64,000 nucleotides of DNA from Pseudomonas atagonensis (lineage in GTDB: Bacteria; Pseudomonadota; Gammaproteobacteria; Pseudomonadales; Pseudomonadaceae): positions 62,001 to 126,000 of the forward strand of contig NZ_VXCA01000012.1 in NCBI RefSeq assembly GCF_011369485.1, in the 5' to 3' direction. A program made the translations under genes and the position numbers. The notes beneath the pieces are model-generated. The model searched no databases and was not told where the DNA came from. It saw nothing but the letters and a program-made list of their open reading frames with translations. Below, piece by piece: positions 53,182-63,428 of the stretch (positions within the stretch are counted from its first letter, which is position 1; each line of letters starts with the position of its first letter).

Positions 53182-54006
53182 TTAATTCAGACCCAACTTG
53201 CCACGCAATGTGGACAGGTCTTCCGCCAAGGTATTGACCGGGCCAACCAGCGCCTTGCGGTCGTTATCCTTCACCTTGTCATAGGTTTCAAACCCTCCAT
53301 CCTTGGTCTTGTACTTGGCCAGAATCTTGTCGACGGTGGCAAAGTTCTTGTCGACTTTGGCGACGAAGGCCTTGTCCTGTTTTTCGATCTGCGGACGGAA
53401 CAGGTCGACGATTTTCTTCGCGCCGTCAATGTTGCCCTGGAAATCGTAAAGGTCGGTGTGGCTGTAACGGTCTTCTTCGCCGGAAATCTTCGTCGCGGCA
53501 ACTTCTTCCAGCAGCGCAGCGGCACCACCGACGACTTTCTCGGGCGGAAAGGTCAGGCCGGCGACGCGGGTTTGCAGGTCTTTGACGTCGCTGTCGAGTT
53601 TGTCCGCCAACTCGTTCAAGCCCTGAGTGCTTTTTTCCGAGAACAGCGAATATTCGAGGCGGTGGAAACCGGTGAAATCATCCGCCTTCACGCCTTTCTC
53701 GTGGTCGTCGACTCGTGAGTCGATGGACGCATCAAGGTCACTGAACAGCTCGGCAATCGGCTCGATCGACTCGTAATACACACGGGTCGGTGCGTAAAGT
53801 TTTTGCGCGGTGGCCAGATCACCTTTCTTCACCGCTTCGGTGAACTGCTGGGTGTGGCTGGCCAGTTCATCAAGCTGCTCGGTAACGTAAATCTTGTAGT
53901 CCGAAACCGGCCCGACCAGATCCAGCGGTGCGGTCGCGGCGAACGCCGCCAGCGGGGTGTTGAGCAAACCAAGGGTCAGCAATAACGCGAGTGGCGTTTT
54001 TTTCAT
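53182..54006 (-). CDS. efeM: EfeM-like imelysin protein (M75 fold), extra copy in the efe cluster
   Basis: 274 residues with signal peptide to AAFAA. It is the EfeO-type C-terminal (M75/imelysin) domain alone, no cupredoxin. The metal site FHRLEYSLF (HxxE) is at about residue 117, and [20 protein letters not shown] is the second family block. Such proteins bind iron in the periplasm and may deliver it to EfeU or EfeB. It lies 27 bases behind efeB, last of four genes on the same strand. Confidence 0.85.
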   Translation of the reverse strand: MKKTPLALLLTLGLLNTPLAAFAATAPLDLVGPVSDYKIYVTEQLDELASHTQQFTEAVKKGDLATAQKLYAPTRVYYESIEPIAELFSDLDASIDSRVDDHEKGVKADDFTGFHRLEYSLFSEKSTQGLNELADKLDSDVKDLQTRVAGLTFPPEKVVGGAAALLEEVAATKISGEEDRYSHTDLYDFQGNIDGAKKIVDLFRPQIEKQDKAFVAKVDKNFATVDKILAKYKTKDGGFETYDKVKDNDRKALVGPVNTLAEDLSTLRGKLGLN

Positions 54007-54033
54007 GGGGGCGGCTCCAGTGTCGAGATTGTT

Positions 54034-55332
54034 TTATGCAGCGGTTTTCGGTTGTGTGGCGTTGAGCAGCGAGCGACCGATGAAGTCCTTGTCGCCCGTG
54101 ACACCCGGCAGGGTGAAGAAGTAACCGCCGCCGACCGGTTTGAGGTACTCCTCAAGCGGCTCGCCGTTGAGGCGGGTCTGCACGGTGATGAAGCCTTTTT
54201 CCAGATCGGCCTGGTAACAGATGAACAGCAGGCCCATGTCGAGCTGACCGTTCTTGTTGACGCCGTTGGAGTAGTTGAACGGCCGGCGCAGGATCAGGTT
54301 GGCTTGCGTCGCGGCGGTGCGCGGGTTGGCCAGCCGAATGTGCGCGTCGAGTTTGGTCAGCTTGCCTTCCGGGTCTTTGCTGTAGTCAGGGACTTCACTT
54401 TCATGGTTGCCGCCCATGGGCGCGCCAGTGGCCTTGACCCGGCCGAGGATGCTTTCCTGTTCCTGCAGCGGCGTGCGATCCCAGCGCTCGACGAAGTTGC
54501 GGATGATCCGCACGGCTTGATAACTGCCGTGGGCTGCCCACGCCGGTTCGTCACTGCCCGGTTGCACCCAGACGATGCGATCCATGCTCTTGCCGTCATT
54601 GGAATCGGGGTTGGCCGAACCGTCGCGGAAGCCAAGAAAGTTGCGCGCTGATTGCGCCGGCACACCCGGTTTGGCCGGGGCTTGCGGCGGCACACTGCCT
54701 TCCTGTTTCCAGCGCACCAGCAGCAGGTCCGGCAGGTTCTTCACGATGTCGCGCAGGGCGTGAATGTTGGTGTCGGCGGTGTTGGAGCAGAACTGCAAGC
54801 TCAAGTCGCCGTGGCAGCAATCGGCTTCCAGCGCATCGTTGGGGAAACCGACCATGCGTTGCAGGCGTTTCGGTTTGGCGTCGGCCAGGCCGAAGCGCTC
54901 GTCGAACAGCGATTCACCCACCGACACGGTGATGGTCAGGTTGTCCGGGGTGACGACCGGGCCGAGGATGCCGGAATCCGGCGGCGGCAGTTTCGGGTCA
55001 ATCTGCGCCACCGGGCCGCCCTTCATCAGGAACGCGATGCGTTCGTTGAGCGTGCGGAACAGCCGCTCCAGGTCTTCGCGATCACTGGCCAGCACGTCGA
55101 ACGACACGAACATGCCCGAGGCCGGGCGCGGGGTGACGATGCCGGTCTGATGCACACCGTGGAAGTCGTGGCGGTCTTCAGTCTTGTCGCTGCTCGGTGC
55201 TTCGGTGACTTGCGCAGGTGCTGCGGCCATGGCCGGGCAGCTCAGGGCGGAACCGGCGAGGGCGACACCGGCGGCGCCCATGCCCATCAGGAGGCGGCGA
55301 CGTTGCAGGTTGAGTTGTTCAGAATCTTTCAT
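54034..55332 (-). CDS. efeB: Tat-exported DyP-type peroxidase EfeB
   Basis: 432 residues. Twin-arginine signal [19 protein letters not shown] at residues 9-27. DyP core with [12 protein letters not shown] (GxxDG, catalytic Asp) at about residue 237, the proximal heme His region AHIRLANPR at about 334, and [18 protein letters not shown]-like block (here [15 protein letters not shown]). In the efe system it oxidises ferrous iron or removes iron from heme, giving ferric iron for the permease. Position between efeO and efeM supports the assignment. Confidence 0.92.
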   Translation of the reverse strand: MKDSEQLNLQRRRLLMGMGAAGVALAGSALSCPAMAAAPAQVTEAPSSDKTEDRHDFHGVHQTGIVTPRPASGMFVSFDVLASDREDLERLFRTLNERIAFLMKGGPVAQIDPKLPPPDSGILGPVVTPDNLTITVSVGESLFDERFGLADAKPKRLQRMVGFPNDALEADCCHGDLSLQFCSNTADTNIHALRDIVKNLPDLLLVRWKQEGSVPPQAPAKPGVPAQSARNFLGFRDGSANPDSNDGKSMDRIVWVQPGSDEPAWAAHGSYQAVRIIRNFVERWDRTPLQEQESILGRVKATGAPMGGNHESEVPDYSKDPEGKLTKLDAHIRLANPRTAATQANLILRRPFNYSNGVNKNGQLDMGLLFICYQADLEKGFITVQTRLNGEPLEEYLKPVGGGYFFTLPGVTGDKDFIGRSLLNATQPKTAA

Positions 55333-55349
55333 CGGTACTCGTCTTCTGC

Positions 55350-56549
55350 TTACAGGCCGGAGAGGCCGAGGGCGGGATCGATTGCGTCCAGTGCGTCGGC
55401 CAGAGCCTGAGCCTTGTCGGCGATCTGCTTGCGTTGTTCGCCGCTGACGGTGTCGTAAGTGGCGTAGCCGTCCTTGACCTTGAAGCTGTTCAGTTGTGTG
55501 TCGAAATCAGCCAGTGCCTGATCGATTTTCGGCAGCAGATCGGCGGCGGATTTGCTCAGCATCGGCCGCAGCAGCTCGACCACTTTGTGTGCGGTCTGCA
55601 GATTGGCGGCAAAACCGTTGAGGTCGCCGTGGCTGTAGCGTTCCTCTTCACCGCTGGCGGCGCGGACATCGGCCAGGGTGTTGAGGTTGCGCACCACGAT
55701 GTTCACCAGTTGCTCCGGTGGCAGTGTCTGCGCGAGCAGTTGTTGTTTGAGCGTGGTGACGTCGGTCAGCAAGCGCTGGGAAACCGGTGCGAGCTTGTCG
55801 AGTTTGCGTTGCTGGAACAGCGCGTATTCGATGCGGTGGAAACCGACAAACGCTGGATCCTGTTCGCGTTTTTCAAAGTAATCGGCGCGGGCATTGATAC
55901 TGTTGTCCAGTTCCGCCAGACGCTGCGCCGCCGGGGCCAGACGCTGATACGCCGCACGCGCCGGCAGGTACAGCGCCTGCGCCTGGCTGAGGTCACCGCT
56001 TTCAATCGCCTGATTGAGCGCGGTGACGGCTTTGATCAGCGCGCTGCCCTGGCTGGCCAGGTACACGCGGAATTCCGACAACGGGCCGACGAAGGCAACC
56101 ATCGACGGCTTGGCCTTGGCAGCCGCATCGGAAGCGGCAGTCGGCGTCACATGCAAGGTGCCGCGCGGGTTGCTCAGCAGGCCGCAGGTGATCGCGTAGT
56201 CGCCGGGTTGCAAATTGGCGTTGATCACCTGGCTCAGACCCGGCGCAATGTTTTCGCGCTCTTCGACCACCAGCACGCCGTCGAGGATTTCCCATTCCAC
56301 AGCACGATCCGATCGGTTGACGATGCGGAAACTGGCGCGTCCGGCCGGCACCGTCAGCGCATTAGGCTCGCAGTTGCCCGGATGAATGTTGACCACCACT
56401 TCATCGTGGTTGTGCTGACGTTTGGCGGCGGCCATTTTCGAGGCGTACCAGAACAGGCCACCGGCGGCGATCATCACGACCACCGAACCGGCCACCGCCC
56501 AGCGCAAGGCACGGGGAGGGGAGGCCTGAGGTGTATTAGGCTTTGACAT
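55350..56549 (-). CDS. efeO: Iron-uptake protein EfeO with cupredoxin domain
   Basis: 399 residues from ATG at 56549 (frame upstream to 56783 is not coding). TM segment at about 17-35 ([19 protein letters not shown]) that may stay as a membrane anchor rather than be cleaved. Cupredoxin at about 45-135 ([28 protein letters not shown]), then M75 domain at about 145-395 with the metal site FHRIEYALF and [21 protein letters not shown]. EfeO captures iron in the periplasm. 17 bases before efeB. Confidence 0.9.
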   Translation of the reverse strand: MSKPNTPQASPPRALRWAVAGSVVVMIAAGGLFWYASKMAAAKRQHNHDEVVVNIHPGNCEPNALTVPAGRASFRIVNRSDRAVEWEILDGVLVVEERENIAPGLSQVINANLQPGDYAITCGLLSNPRGTLHVTPTAASDAAAKAKPSMVAFVGPLSEFRVYLASQGSALIKAVTALNQAIESGDLSQAQALYLPARAAYQRLAPAAQRLAELDNSINARADYFEKREQDPAFVGFHRIEYALFQQRKLDKLAPVSQRLLTDVTTLKQQLLAQTLPPEQLVNIVVRNLNTLADVRAASGEEERYSHGDLNGFAANLQTAHKVVELLRPMLSKSAADLLPKIDQALADFDTQLNSFKVKDGYATYDTVSGEQRKQIADKAQALADALDAIDPALGLSGL

Positions 56550-56557
56550 GGATGCCC

Positions 56558-57406
56558 TTATTGGCTGGAAACGGAAGACGATTTGGCTGCTTTCGAGGCA
56601 ACTGGCGCGGCGGGATAGAAGAACATCACCAGCGCCACGACGAGATAGATCAGGTAGGCGCCCAGGGTGCTGACGGTCGGCGTGTCCTGATAACCGAACA
56701 TGCCGGCCAGTACCGACCCCAGCGGGCCGTCCATCGGCAACGTCGCGCTGAAGTCGAACAGCACGGTTTGCCAGTGATTCCACAGGCCGGCTTCATGCAG
56801 GGCTTGTACCGAGTTGGCGAGAATCCCGGCGGCGACGACGAGAATGAACAGCCCGGTCCACTTGAAAAATGCCGAGAGGTTCAGGCGCATGCTGCCGCTG
56901 TAGATCAGGAACCCGACGACAATCGCCAGTACCAGGCCGAGCAGGGCGCCAATCGGCGCGCCCGGGCCTTCGCTTTGCTGGAACACCGCGAGCAGGAAGA
57001 ACACGGTTTCAAGACCTTCGCGAGCCACGGCGAAGAAGACCATGGCGATCAGTGCGATCACCTGGTGTTTAGAGGATGTGAGAGCCTGATCGAGTGAGGC
57101 CTGCAGAGAATGTTTGATCGAGCGCGCGACCTTGCGCATCCAGAACACCATGGAACTCAGAATACCCACGGCGACCAGTCCGACTACGCCTTCGAACAAT
57201 TCCTGCTGTTTCTGCGGGAATTCGGCGCTGACCAGCTCCAGACCACCACCGACCAGCAGGGCGAGGGCGGCGGCGAGGAACACACCGATCCACACGGCGG
57301 GCATCCACTGGCCCCGGCCGGTCTGTTGCAGGTAGCTGGCGATAATGCCAACGATCAGCGCGGCTTCAATGCCTTCGCGCAGCATGATCAGAAACGGAAC
57401 GAGCAT
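56558..57406 (-). CDS. efeU: Ferrous/ferric iron permease EfeU (FTR1 family)
   Basis: 282 residues from ATG at 57406, MLVPFLIMLREGIEAALIVG. Seven predicted membrane segments. The two iron-binding REGxE motifs are intact: REGIE at about residue 10 and AREGLETVFFLL at about residue 150. The family moves iron through the inner membrane with EfeO and EfeB. First gene of the operon, with a Fur box 38-56 bases before it. An in-frame start up to 57454 would add 16 residues but is poorly supported. Confidence 0.92.
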   Translation of the reverse strand: MLVPFLIMLREGIEAALIVGIIASYLQQTGRGQWMPAVWIGVFLAAALALLVGGGLELVSAEFPQKQQELFEGVVGLVAVGILSSMVFWMRKVARSIKHSLQASLDQALTSSKHQVIALIAMVFFAVAREGLETVFFLLAVFQQSEGPGAPIGALLGLVLAIVVGFLIYSGSMRLNLSAFFKWTGLFILVVAAGILANSVQALHEAGLWNHWQTVLFDFSATLPMDGPLGSVLAGMFGYQDTPTVSTLGAYLIYLVVALVMFFYPAAPVASKAAKSSSVSSQ

Positions 57407-57443
57407 TCGGCACCGGGTCGTAAGAGAAGATGCCAATTTGTAA

Positions 57444-57462
57444 CATAATGACACTCATTCTC
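57444..57462. promoter_or_regulatory. Fur box upstream of efeU
   Basis: CATAATGACACTCATTCTC matches the 19-base consensus GATAATGATAATCATTATC at 15 positions, including the central dyad. It fits iron-repressed expression of efeUOB-M. Confidence 0.75.
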
Positions 57463-57519
57463 AAACGGCCGGTATTGACATTTACCTGAACCTAAGCTGA
57501 ACGCATGACTCAAGGCTGT

Positions 57520-58491
57520 TCAATACAGGTCAAAAACCTGCCTGTTGTACACCTCGATCAACTGATCGTAAGCCCCCCCAACTCGCTGGTAATCCTCATT
57601 CAACTGCTGCGCAGAGGCCTTTGATACCCAGTGATCGTGCATGCGGTTAACGGCTTCCAGGTACCGCTGGCCGGGTGCTCGCACATAGTTCCAGAGGTTT
57701 TCCGGCGAATCGGCAGTACTCGTTGCCGGATGATCCTTGAAGTAGGCGCTGCCTTCGTCCCAGGCGTCCTGCAGTGCTTGTGCGCCCATGCTCAGATCAT
57801 TTGGCGAAAAACGCTGATCGCGCACGCGGTTGTCGAGCGTGAGCATAAGGTTTTGTGCCTGAGTCATGTAGCTGAGGACGTACGCGTATTTGAATTTGTC
57901 CCGAGCCTTGAGTTGCTCCAGCTGCACCTTCCGCAAATCCAGATCCTGGCGATCGAGTGCCTGACGCAACTGATCGGATGCGTCGAGATAGTCTCTGGCC
58001 AATGGAATGAACTGGCTGTCGCGATCCGCTTTATCCGCCGGGCTGACTGAGTAGAGAGCCTTGGGACTGAAAAAGTCGAAGCCGGTGGCCACTGCGTTGA
58101 CCGCTTTCAGGCTTGTTTCGAAGCGTTGTTGCAATTGCAGCAACTCGGGTGCGGATTTCTCCAGATTGCCTTTTTGCAGCGCATTCAATTGACAGCCATA
58201 CGCATCGTGAACGCTGGCGTAATTGAGCCTTTCGCGGGCGTCGAGCTGGCGCGGGTCACTGTGCAGTTCCCGGCTCAGGTAACGATCATAGGCTTCGCGC
58301 CAGCGACCGTCGGCCTGGTTCAGGCACGCGATCAACGGGCGCAAGGCACGGGCCTTTTCCTGTTCGGCGAGATCGGGTTGATTGAGCCAACGCTGAACCG
58401 GTACCAGCAGCGCCTGGTTGTCTTTCAACAGGCCGAGCAAGCTCGCCGTCAGCGCAATAGCCCAGAGCCCTGTCTTAACGCGCTTGTTCAT
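57520..58491 (-). CDS. DUF3829 (YiiG-family) protein, last gene of the J-domain operon
   Basis: 323 residues from ATG at 58491, four-base overlap (ATGA) with the upstream J-domain gene. An N-terminal anchor at about 8-25 (TGLWAIALTASLLGLL) without a clear lipobox, then a helical domain with the DUF3829 blocks FFSPKALYSVSPADKADRDS and NLWNYVRAPGQRYLEAVN. Function of the family is unknown. Translation coupling with the J-domain protein implies a joint task in the envelope, perhaps chaperone-like. Confidence 0.8.
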   Translation of the reverse strand: MNKRVKTGLWAIALTASLLGLLKDNQALLVPVQRWLNQPDLAEQEKARALRPLIACLNQADGRWREAYDRYLSRELHSDPRQLDARERLNYASVHDAYGCQLNALQKGNLEKSAPELLQLQQRFETSLKAVNAVATGFDFFSPKALYSVSPADKADRDSQFIPLARDYLDASDQLRQALDRQDLDLRKVQLEQLKARDKFKYAYVLSYMTQAQNLMLTLDNRVRDQRFSPNDLSMGAQALQDAWDEGSAYFKDHPATSTADSPENLWNYVRAPGQRYLEAVNRMHDHWVSKASAQQLNEDYQRVGGAYDQLIEVYNRQVFDLY

Positions 58492-60152
58492 CGCCGCGCC
58501 TCCTGCGCCTGTAAATGTCCATACCATTGTTTCGAATCAGGAGCACCCCGGCATTCCTGACGACTGTCGAACGCACCGCTGCAACTGCGCTGGGCGAACG
58601 GCTGCAGGCCTTGATCGACGCCCATCAATTGCGCGCGAGCAATGAGATAAAACAGCACAGTGGCAGCCATGACACCGACCATCAGCGCGACGGATCCCGT
58701 TGTGCCGAGAACCGGCAGCCGAACGTTGGGGCGCTTGATGGTCAGCGTGTTTACCCAGGCGACACGACTCAAACGACTCAACGCGAGCATCACGACGGCG
58801 TAACCGGCCAGTGCCGCCGTACCGCAGCAGGCCCAGATCAACGCGCCCATCAACCAGCAAGGCAACAACTCGCGAAGCACCAGCGGAGCGGGGCGTCTGA
58901 AACTGAGCCGTGGCGACAAGGCACGACTCAAACGCACGTCCAGTGACCAGAAGCGGTCTGCCATCGGTCGCCATGCCCACAACAATGCCGCGCCCGATGC
59001 TGCCAATGCGCACAGCCAAAACAACATCGCGGCAAGGCTTGCGCCGAACCCTGAACGATCCACGAAATATTGCGCGCACACCACCGTCAGTGATGCGCCA
59101 GCCAGCCCCGCAAACATTGGCCAGTCGCGACCGGACTGCTTGAGCGACTTCCAGAAATAGGGATCGCCGTCGGGCATTTGCTGAACTCTCGCCGGGTCGA
59201 GACGCTTGAGTGTCTCGCTGAGCCTGAGGCAGGCATTCCAGTCGGCTTCAAAAAAGCGCCGGGCGAAGGCACGCCGTTCGTCGTCGCTCATTGGCGTCAT
59301 TAACAGGTGTGCCGCACGGCTCTCGGGGGTACGGTCATCCCGCCGGGCGAGCGCTTCGAGGGTTGCGATATACACCTGGTCATCGCGGCGTCTCACCAGC
59401 ATTGGCCAATAAAGTGGCGAGCAGCGAGATTCGTCATCGGCGGACCAGTGCTGATGGGTACAGAGCGTCTCAAACAGGTGCGTCGACCACACGTTTGATT
59501 CCACCAGTAAACCGGCCAGCGCCTCATTGAACCAGTCGTGGCGTTCGAACGGCTGTAACCAGTCGGCTTTTTTCAGCGCCGTGTAGCGCTCGATGAAGGC
59601 GTCGATCCGGCCGGCGTTCAACAAATCGCGCAAGTCCTGTTCGACATACTTGCAGTAGGCGCCCAGCAGCAAATGAAGTGCTGCAGGTGACAAATCCTCG
59701 CGCTGCCAGGCGCTGAGCCAGTTGAAGTGTTCCAGTCCCCAGGCGGCCAGCCGCATCCTGTCGTCGCGCGGTGACAGGCACATCATTAACAACTGATCTT
59801 CGAACGCCCGTTCGCAGTGTAAAACCCGAGCCTGAGCAAGGCGTTCTGCAAGCTTATCGACGGCAATGTCTTCCAGTAACTGCCCGGCCTGCTGTTCCAC
59901 AGGATCGTGTTCGCTCTCCAGATACGCTTCAAGCGCGAGAGCGGCTGACTGCGTTTCCACAGCAGGTTCTTGCGCATCGGCTGAGGCCGTGTGACGACTC
60001 CACGCCATCGCCTGTTCGTAAGCTTCGCGCAGGCGCTGGAAACCGTTCGGATCCTCGTCCGGGCGATGCACTTTGAGCAATGCGGCGTATTGGCGTTTTA
60101 TGCTGCGTAAGTCGCTGTTGGCTTCCAGCCCAAGCACCGTCCAGCAATTCAA
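58488..60152 (-). CDS. Membrane J-domain protein (DjlB/DjlC type)
   Basis: 554 residues starting at TTG 60152. J domain at residues 1-65: NCWTVLGL, SIKRQYAALLKVHRPDED and GFQRLREAYEQAM; the HPD tripeptide is replaced by HRPD, as in the HscC-partner class where RPDDDP is usual. A helical middle region is followed by four membrane segments at about residues 350-530. In E. coli this class works with the Hsp70 HscC, and here the site of hscC just upstream is a 46-codon remnant (60149-60289). The TTG start overlaps the remnant's stop (TTGA). Confidence 0.82.
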   Translation of the reverse strand: MNCWTVLGLEANSDLRSIKRQYAALLKVHRPDEDPNGFQRLREAYEQAMAWSRHTASADAQEPAVETQSAALALEAYLESEHDPVEQQAGQLLEDIAVDKLAERLAQARVLHCERAFEDQLLMMCLSPRDDRMRLAAWGLEHFNWLSAWQREDLSPAALHLLLGAYCKYVEQDLRDLLNAGRIDAFIERYTALKKADWLQPFERHDWFNEALAGLLVESNVWSTHLFETLCTHQHWSADDESRCSPLYWPMLVRRRDDQVYIATLEALARRDDRTPESRAAHLLMTPMSDDERRAFARRFFEADWNACLRLSETLKRLDPARVQQMPDGDPYFWKSLKQSGRDWPMFAGLAGASLTVVCAQYFVDRSGFGASLAAMLFWLCALAASGAALLWAWRPMADRFWSLDVRLSRALSPRLSFRRPAPLVLRELLPCWLMGALIWACCGTAALAGYAVVMLALSRLSRVAWVNTLTIKRPNVRLPVLGTTGSVALMVGVMAATVLFYLIARAQLMGVDQGLQPFAQRSCSGAFDSRQECRGAPDSKQWYGHLQAQEARR

Positions 60153-60289
60153 CGCTGCAGCCCCTGTTCCAGTTCATCGACGGGTTGCGTCGGCGACTTT
60201 TTCAGGGCGTTGGGAACCCGCTCGACGGCACCTTCGCGCCGCGCCGTCACGAAGTTGTCAGTCTTACCCAAATCAATGCCGACGATCAT
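60149..60289 (-). pseudogene. hscC: Deletion remnant of hscC (Hsp70 chaperone)
   Basis: A 46-codon frame, MIVGIDLGKTDNFVTARREG then AVERVPNALKKSPTQPVDEL and EQGLQR. The first 28 residues follow the Hsp70/HscC N-terminus (IVGIDLGTTNSLVA...IPNA) with changed phosphate-loop residues (GKTDN for GTTNS). The last 16 could be the C-terminal end, so an in-frame deletion of about 500 codons is the simplest reading. It directly precedes the J-domain gene, as hscC does in related genomes, with GGGAG ten bases before the ATG. A strongly diverged full-length gene is not present in the gap. Confidence 0.6.
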
Positions 60290-60443
60290 CCGCTTACTGC
60301 TCCCTTTCAATTGCGCCATTCACCACGGCAGCCTATCGGCCATCGGGCCCGGTAGTTGAGCCGGTTTTCGCACAACGCTGGCTTTTTACTCAGCGCTGCC
60401 TAAGATGGCCGACAGATCAAACCGGACACCCGAGTGACGTTCA

Positions 60444-61460
60444 ATGTCGGAAAAGGACACCATCGCCGTTCAACTGGTGCGCGAAGCGCTGTTGCAGAGT
60501 TGTGCCCCGGGCGTGGCCACGGAAGAGGTCTTGAGCAAGGTCGGCATTGCCCCGGACTTGCTGCAAACCGCGAGCGGCAGGGTGCCAGCCTCGCAATACG
60601 CCCGGCTCTGGCGCTTGCTGGCCCGGCGGGGCGATGACGAGTTCTTTGGCATGGATCCGCGCAAGCTCAGGTCCGGCAGCCTGGAATTCCTGTGCCGCAG
60701 CGCGATGGCGCAGCCGACGCTAGCCGCGGGACTTGGCACGGGGCTGAATTTTCTTTCGCTGATGCTGGAAAAAATGCCGGCGCAACTGGTGCACCAGCAA
60801 AGTCTGGCGGAAATCGTCCTGCTCGAAGAGGATCCGCAACCACGTCGCGCCTTCACGTATTTCACCTACTGGATGATCGTTCACGGCGTAGCCTGCTGGC
60901 TGGCCGGGCGGCGGATTCCGATTCTGGCGATTGAACTGCGTTGCCCGGCGCCGGAGTTCACCGACGACTACCGGGTGATGTTCTCGGAAAACCTGCGCTT
61001 TGATCGCCCGCGCACACGGATGATCTTTTCGGCCGATTGCCTCGATCTGCCGATCAAACGCAGCGCAGAGGAGCTCAAGCGCTTTCTGGCCCACGCGCCG
61101 GCCAACATTCTGGTCAAGTACCGCGACCCGCAAAGCCTGGCCAGCCGGATCAAACAGGATTTGCGTCAGTTACCCGCCGAGCAGTGGCCGGAAACCGACG
61201 CGTTGGCCCAGCAATTGTGCATGTCGGCCTCGACCCTGCGCCGGCGTCTGGCGGAGGAAGGGCAGACGTATCAAGGGCTCAAGGACAGCGTGCGCAAGGA
61301 ATTGGCGATTGTCTGGCTGGCGGAGCCTTCGATCAGTTTTGTCGAGATTGCGGCGCGGCTGGGGTTTGCCGATGCGAGTTCGTTCTACAAGGCGTTTCGC
61401 AAGTGGTCGGGGTCGAATCCGGGGCATTACCGTACGTTGATCCTCAACGAGGCGGTCTGA
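60444..61460 (+). CDS. AraC family regulator (OruR/Arabinose-binding-N type)
   Basis: 338 residues. N-terminal 'arabinose_binding' all-helical domain typical of OruR/PhhR-like AraC proteins (ASQYARLWRLLARRGDDEFFG at about residue 48) and a C-terminal AraC HTH at about 230-335 with LAQQLCMSASTLRRRLAEEG, FVEIAARLGFADASSFYKAFRKWSGSNPG. Located 287 bases upstream of an acyl-CoA synthetase gene, same strand, so it is a good candidate activator for that operon. The ligand may be a fatty acid; inference. Confidence 0.85.
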   Translation: MSEKDTIAVQLVREALLQSCAPGVATEEVLSKVGIAPDLLQTASGRVPASQYARLWRLLARRGDDEFFGMDPRKLRSGSLEFLCRSAMAQPTLAAGLGTGLNFLSLMLEKMPAQLVHQQSLAEIVLLEEDPQPRRAFTYFTYWMIVHGVACWLAGRRIPILAIELRCPAPEFTDDYRVMFSENLRFDRPRTRMIFSADCLDLPIKRSAEELKRFLAHAPANILVKYRDPQSLASRIKQDLRQLPAEQWPETDALAQQLCMSASTLRRRLAEEGQTYQGLKDSVRKELAIVWLAEPSISFVEIAARLGFADASSFYKAFRKWSGSNPGHYRTLILNEAV

Positions 61461-61491
61461 TCCACCACCACCACTCGCCGCCGCTAACTCT

Positions 61492-61600
61492 CGTTCCCAC
61501 GCTCTGCGTGGGAACGCAGCCCGGGACGCTCCGCGTCCCTTCCAATGCTGGAACGCGGAGCGTCCCTTGAGGCATTCCCACGCAGAGCGTGGGAACGATC
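61492..61600. repeat. Large composite REPIN
   Basis: Outer arms CGTTCCCACGC...GCGTGGGAACG on each side (61492-61516 and 61573-61598), inner arms GGGACGCTCCGCGT and ACGCGGAGCGTCCC around a 12-base centre. The whole 109-base block is a near-palindrome able to form a long two-tier hairpin; no gene in it. Confidence 0.85.
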
Positions 61601-61747
61601 AACACAGGCGCTACATAACCTGAACCCTGGCCAAACCAGTCAGCCACTTTGATGGCTTTGACCATTGCCCCAAGTCCGCCGCAGCGCGACTATCCCTCTG
61701 TTGTTTACGGTTCCCCAACCTAATAAAAACACAGAGGGATTCTGGCA

Positions 61748-63412
61748 ATGCGCGATTACTTGTCTGCCACCAAACAGTTCAACTATCAGCACACCGTGGA
61801 CGCCGCACTCAGCGGCACGCTTGAAGCACTGAACGCCTGCGTCGAATGCTGTGACCGCCACGCCTTGCCCGGGCGCATTGCGCTGTTCTGGGAAGGTCGC
61901 GATGGCGCCAGTGCGACGTACACTTTCAGCGAACTGCAGGATAAAGCCGCGCGTTTTGCCAATTTCCTTCTCGCCCAAGGCGTGCAGAAGGGCGACAAGG
62001 TCGCCGGCCTGCTGCCGCGCAACATTGAATTGCTGATCACCGTGTTCGCCACCTGGCGTATCGGCGCGGTGTATCAACCGCTGTTCACCGCGTTCGGCCC
62101 CAAAGCCCTCGAACATCGCCTGAACAGTTCCGGCGCCAAAGTGGTGGTGACCGATGCGGTCAACCGGCCGAAACTCAGCGAAGTCGCCGACTGCCCGACG
62201 CTGGTCACCGTCGGTGGCCCGAAAGGCCAGGGCATCGTCCGTGGCGATTTCAGTTTCTGGGCCGAGCTGCCTAACCATTCCAATGTCTGCGAACCCGTCA
62301 TGCTGAGCGGCGAAGCCCCGTTCCTGCTGATGTTCACCTCGGGCACCACTGGCCCGTCGAAAGCGCTGTCGGTTCCACTCAAAGCCATCGTCGCGTTTCA
62401 GAGCTACACCCGCGATGCGGTGGATCTGCGCCCGGAAGATGCGTTCTGGAACGTCGCCGATCCGGGCTGGGCCTACGGCATTTACTTTGGTGTAACCGGG
62501 CCGTTGTCGATGGGCCATCCGATCACCTTTTACGATGGCCCGTTCACCCTCGAAAGCACCTGCCGGGTAATCAACAAATACGGGATCACCAACCTCACCG
62601 GTTCGCCGACGGCGTATCGCCTGCTGATTGCCGGCGGGGATGAGTTCGCCAAGTCGATCAAGGGCAAGCTGCGTATCGTCAGCAGCGCCGGTGAGCCGCT
62701 GAACCCGGAGGTGATCCGCTGGTTTGCCGACAACCTCGGCGTGCTCATTCACGATCACTACGGCCAGACCGAACTGGGCATGGTCCTGTGCAACCACCAC
62801 GGCCTTGAACACCCGGTGCATGTCGGCGCTGCGGGTTTTGCTTCGCCGGGCCATCGCATCGTCGTGCTCGACGAGCAGAACAACGAACTCGGTGTCGGTC
62901 AGCCCGGCATTCTTGCCATCGACCGTCCGCACTCGCCGATGTGCTGGTTCGCCGGTTATGAAGGAGCGCCAACCAAGGCCTTTGTCGGCGACTACTACCT
63001 GAGCGGCGACACGGTGGAGTGGAATCCGGACGGCAGCATCAGTTTCGTTGGCCGCAGCGATGACGTGATCACAACCTCTGGCTACCGCGTCGGCCCGTTC
63101 GACGTCGAGAGTGCTTTGATCGAACACCCGGCCGTGGTCGAAGCAGCGGTGGTCGGCAAACCCGATCCCGAGCGCACCGAACTGGTCAAAGCCTTTGTCG
63201 TGCTCAGCGCGCAATACCGTGCGGCGCCGGAATTGGCCGAAGAACTGCGCCAACACGTGCGCAAGCGTCTGGCCGCGCATTCATACCCGCGTGAAATCGA
63301 ATTTGTCAGCGAATTGCCCAAGACCCCGAGTGGCAAATTGCAGCGCTTTATCTTGCGCAACCAGGAAATCGCCAAGGCTCAAGAGGTCGCGGCGAAGAAC
63401 GTTTCAGCTTGA
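61748..63412 (+). CDS. Acyl-CoA synthetase (AMP-forming)
   Basis: 554 residues. Adenylation signatures: [20 protein letters not shown] (P-loop) at about residue 198, [22 protein letters not shown] at about 338 and SGDTVEW / [20 protein letters not shown], ending [12 protein letters not shown] with the catalytic lysine. The Cys-less start ([22 protein letters not shown]) resembles medium/short- or branched-chain acid:CoA ligases such as PrpE- or AcsM-like groups. Behind an AraC regulator and 16 bases before an SDR gene; likely a fatty/branched acid degradation operon. Confidence 0.87.
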   Translation: MRDYLSATKQFNYQHTVDAALSGTLEALNACVECCDRHALPGRIALFWEGRDGASATYTFSELQDKAARFANFLLAQGVQKGDKVAGLLPRNIELLITVFATWRIGAVYQPLFTAFGPKALEHRLNSSGAKVVVTDAVNRPKLSEVADCPTLVTVGGPKGQGIVRGDFSFWAELPNHSNVCEPVMLSGEAPFLLMFTSGTTGPSKALSVPLKAIVAFQSYTRDAVDLRPEDAFWNVADPGWAYGIYFGVTGPLSMGHPITFYDGPFTLESTCRVINKYGITNLTGSPTAYRLLIAGGDEFAKSIKGKLRIVSSAGEPLNPEVIRWFADNLGVLIHDHYGQTELGMVLCNHHGLEHPVHVGAAGFASPGHRIVVLDEQNNELGVGQPGILAIDRPHSPMCWFAGYEGAPTKAFVGDYYLSGDTVEWNPDGSISFVGRSDDVITTSGYRVGPFDVESALIEHPAVVEAAVVGKPDPERTELVKAFVVLSAQYRAAPELAEELRQHVRKRLAAHSYPREIEFVSELPKTPSGKLQRFILRNQEIAKAQEVAAKNVSA

Positions 63413-63428
63413 ATCAGGAAGTACAGTC

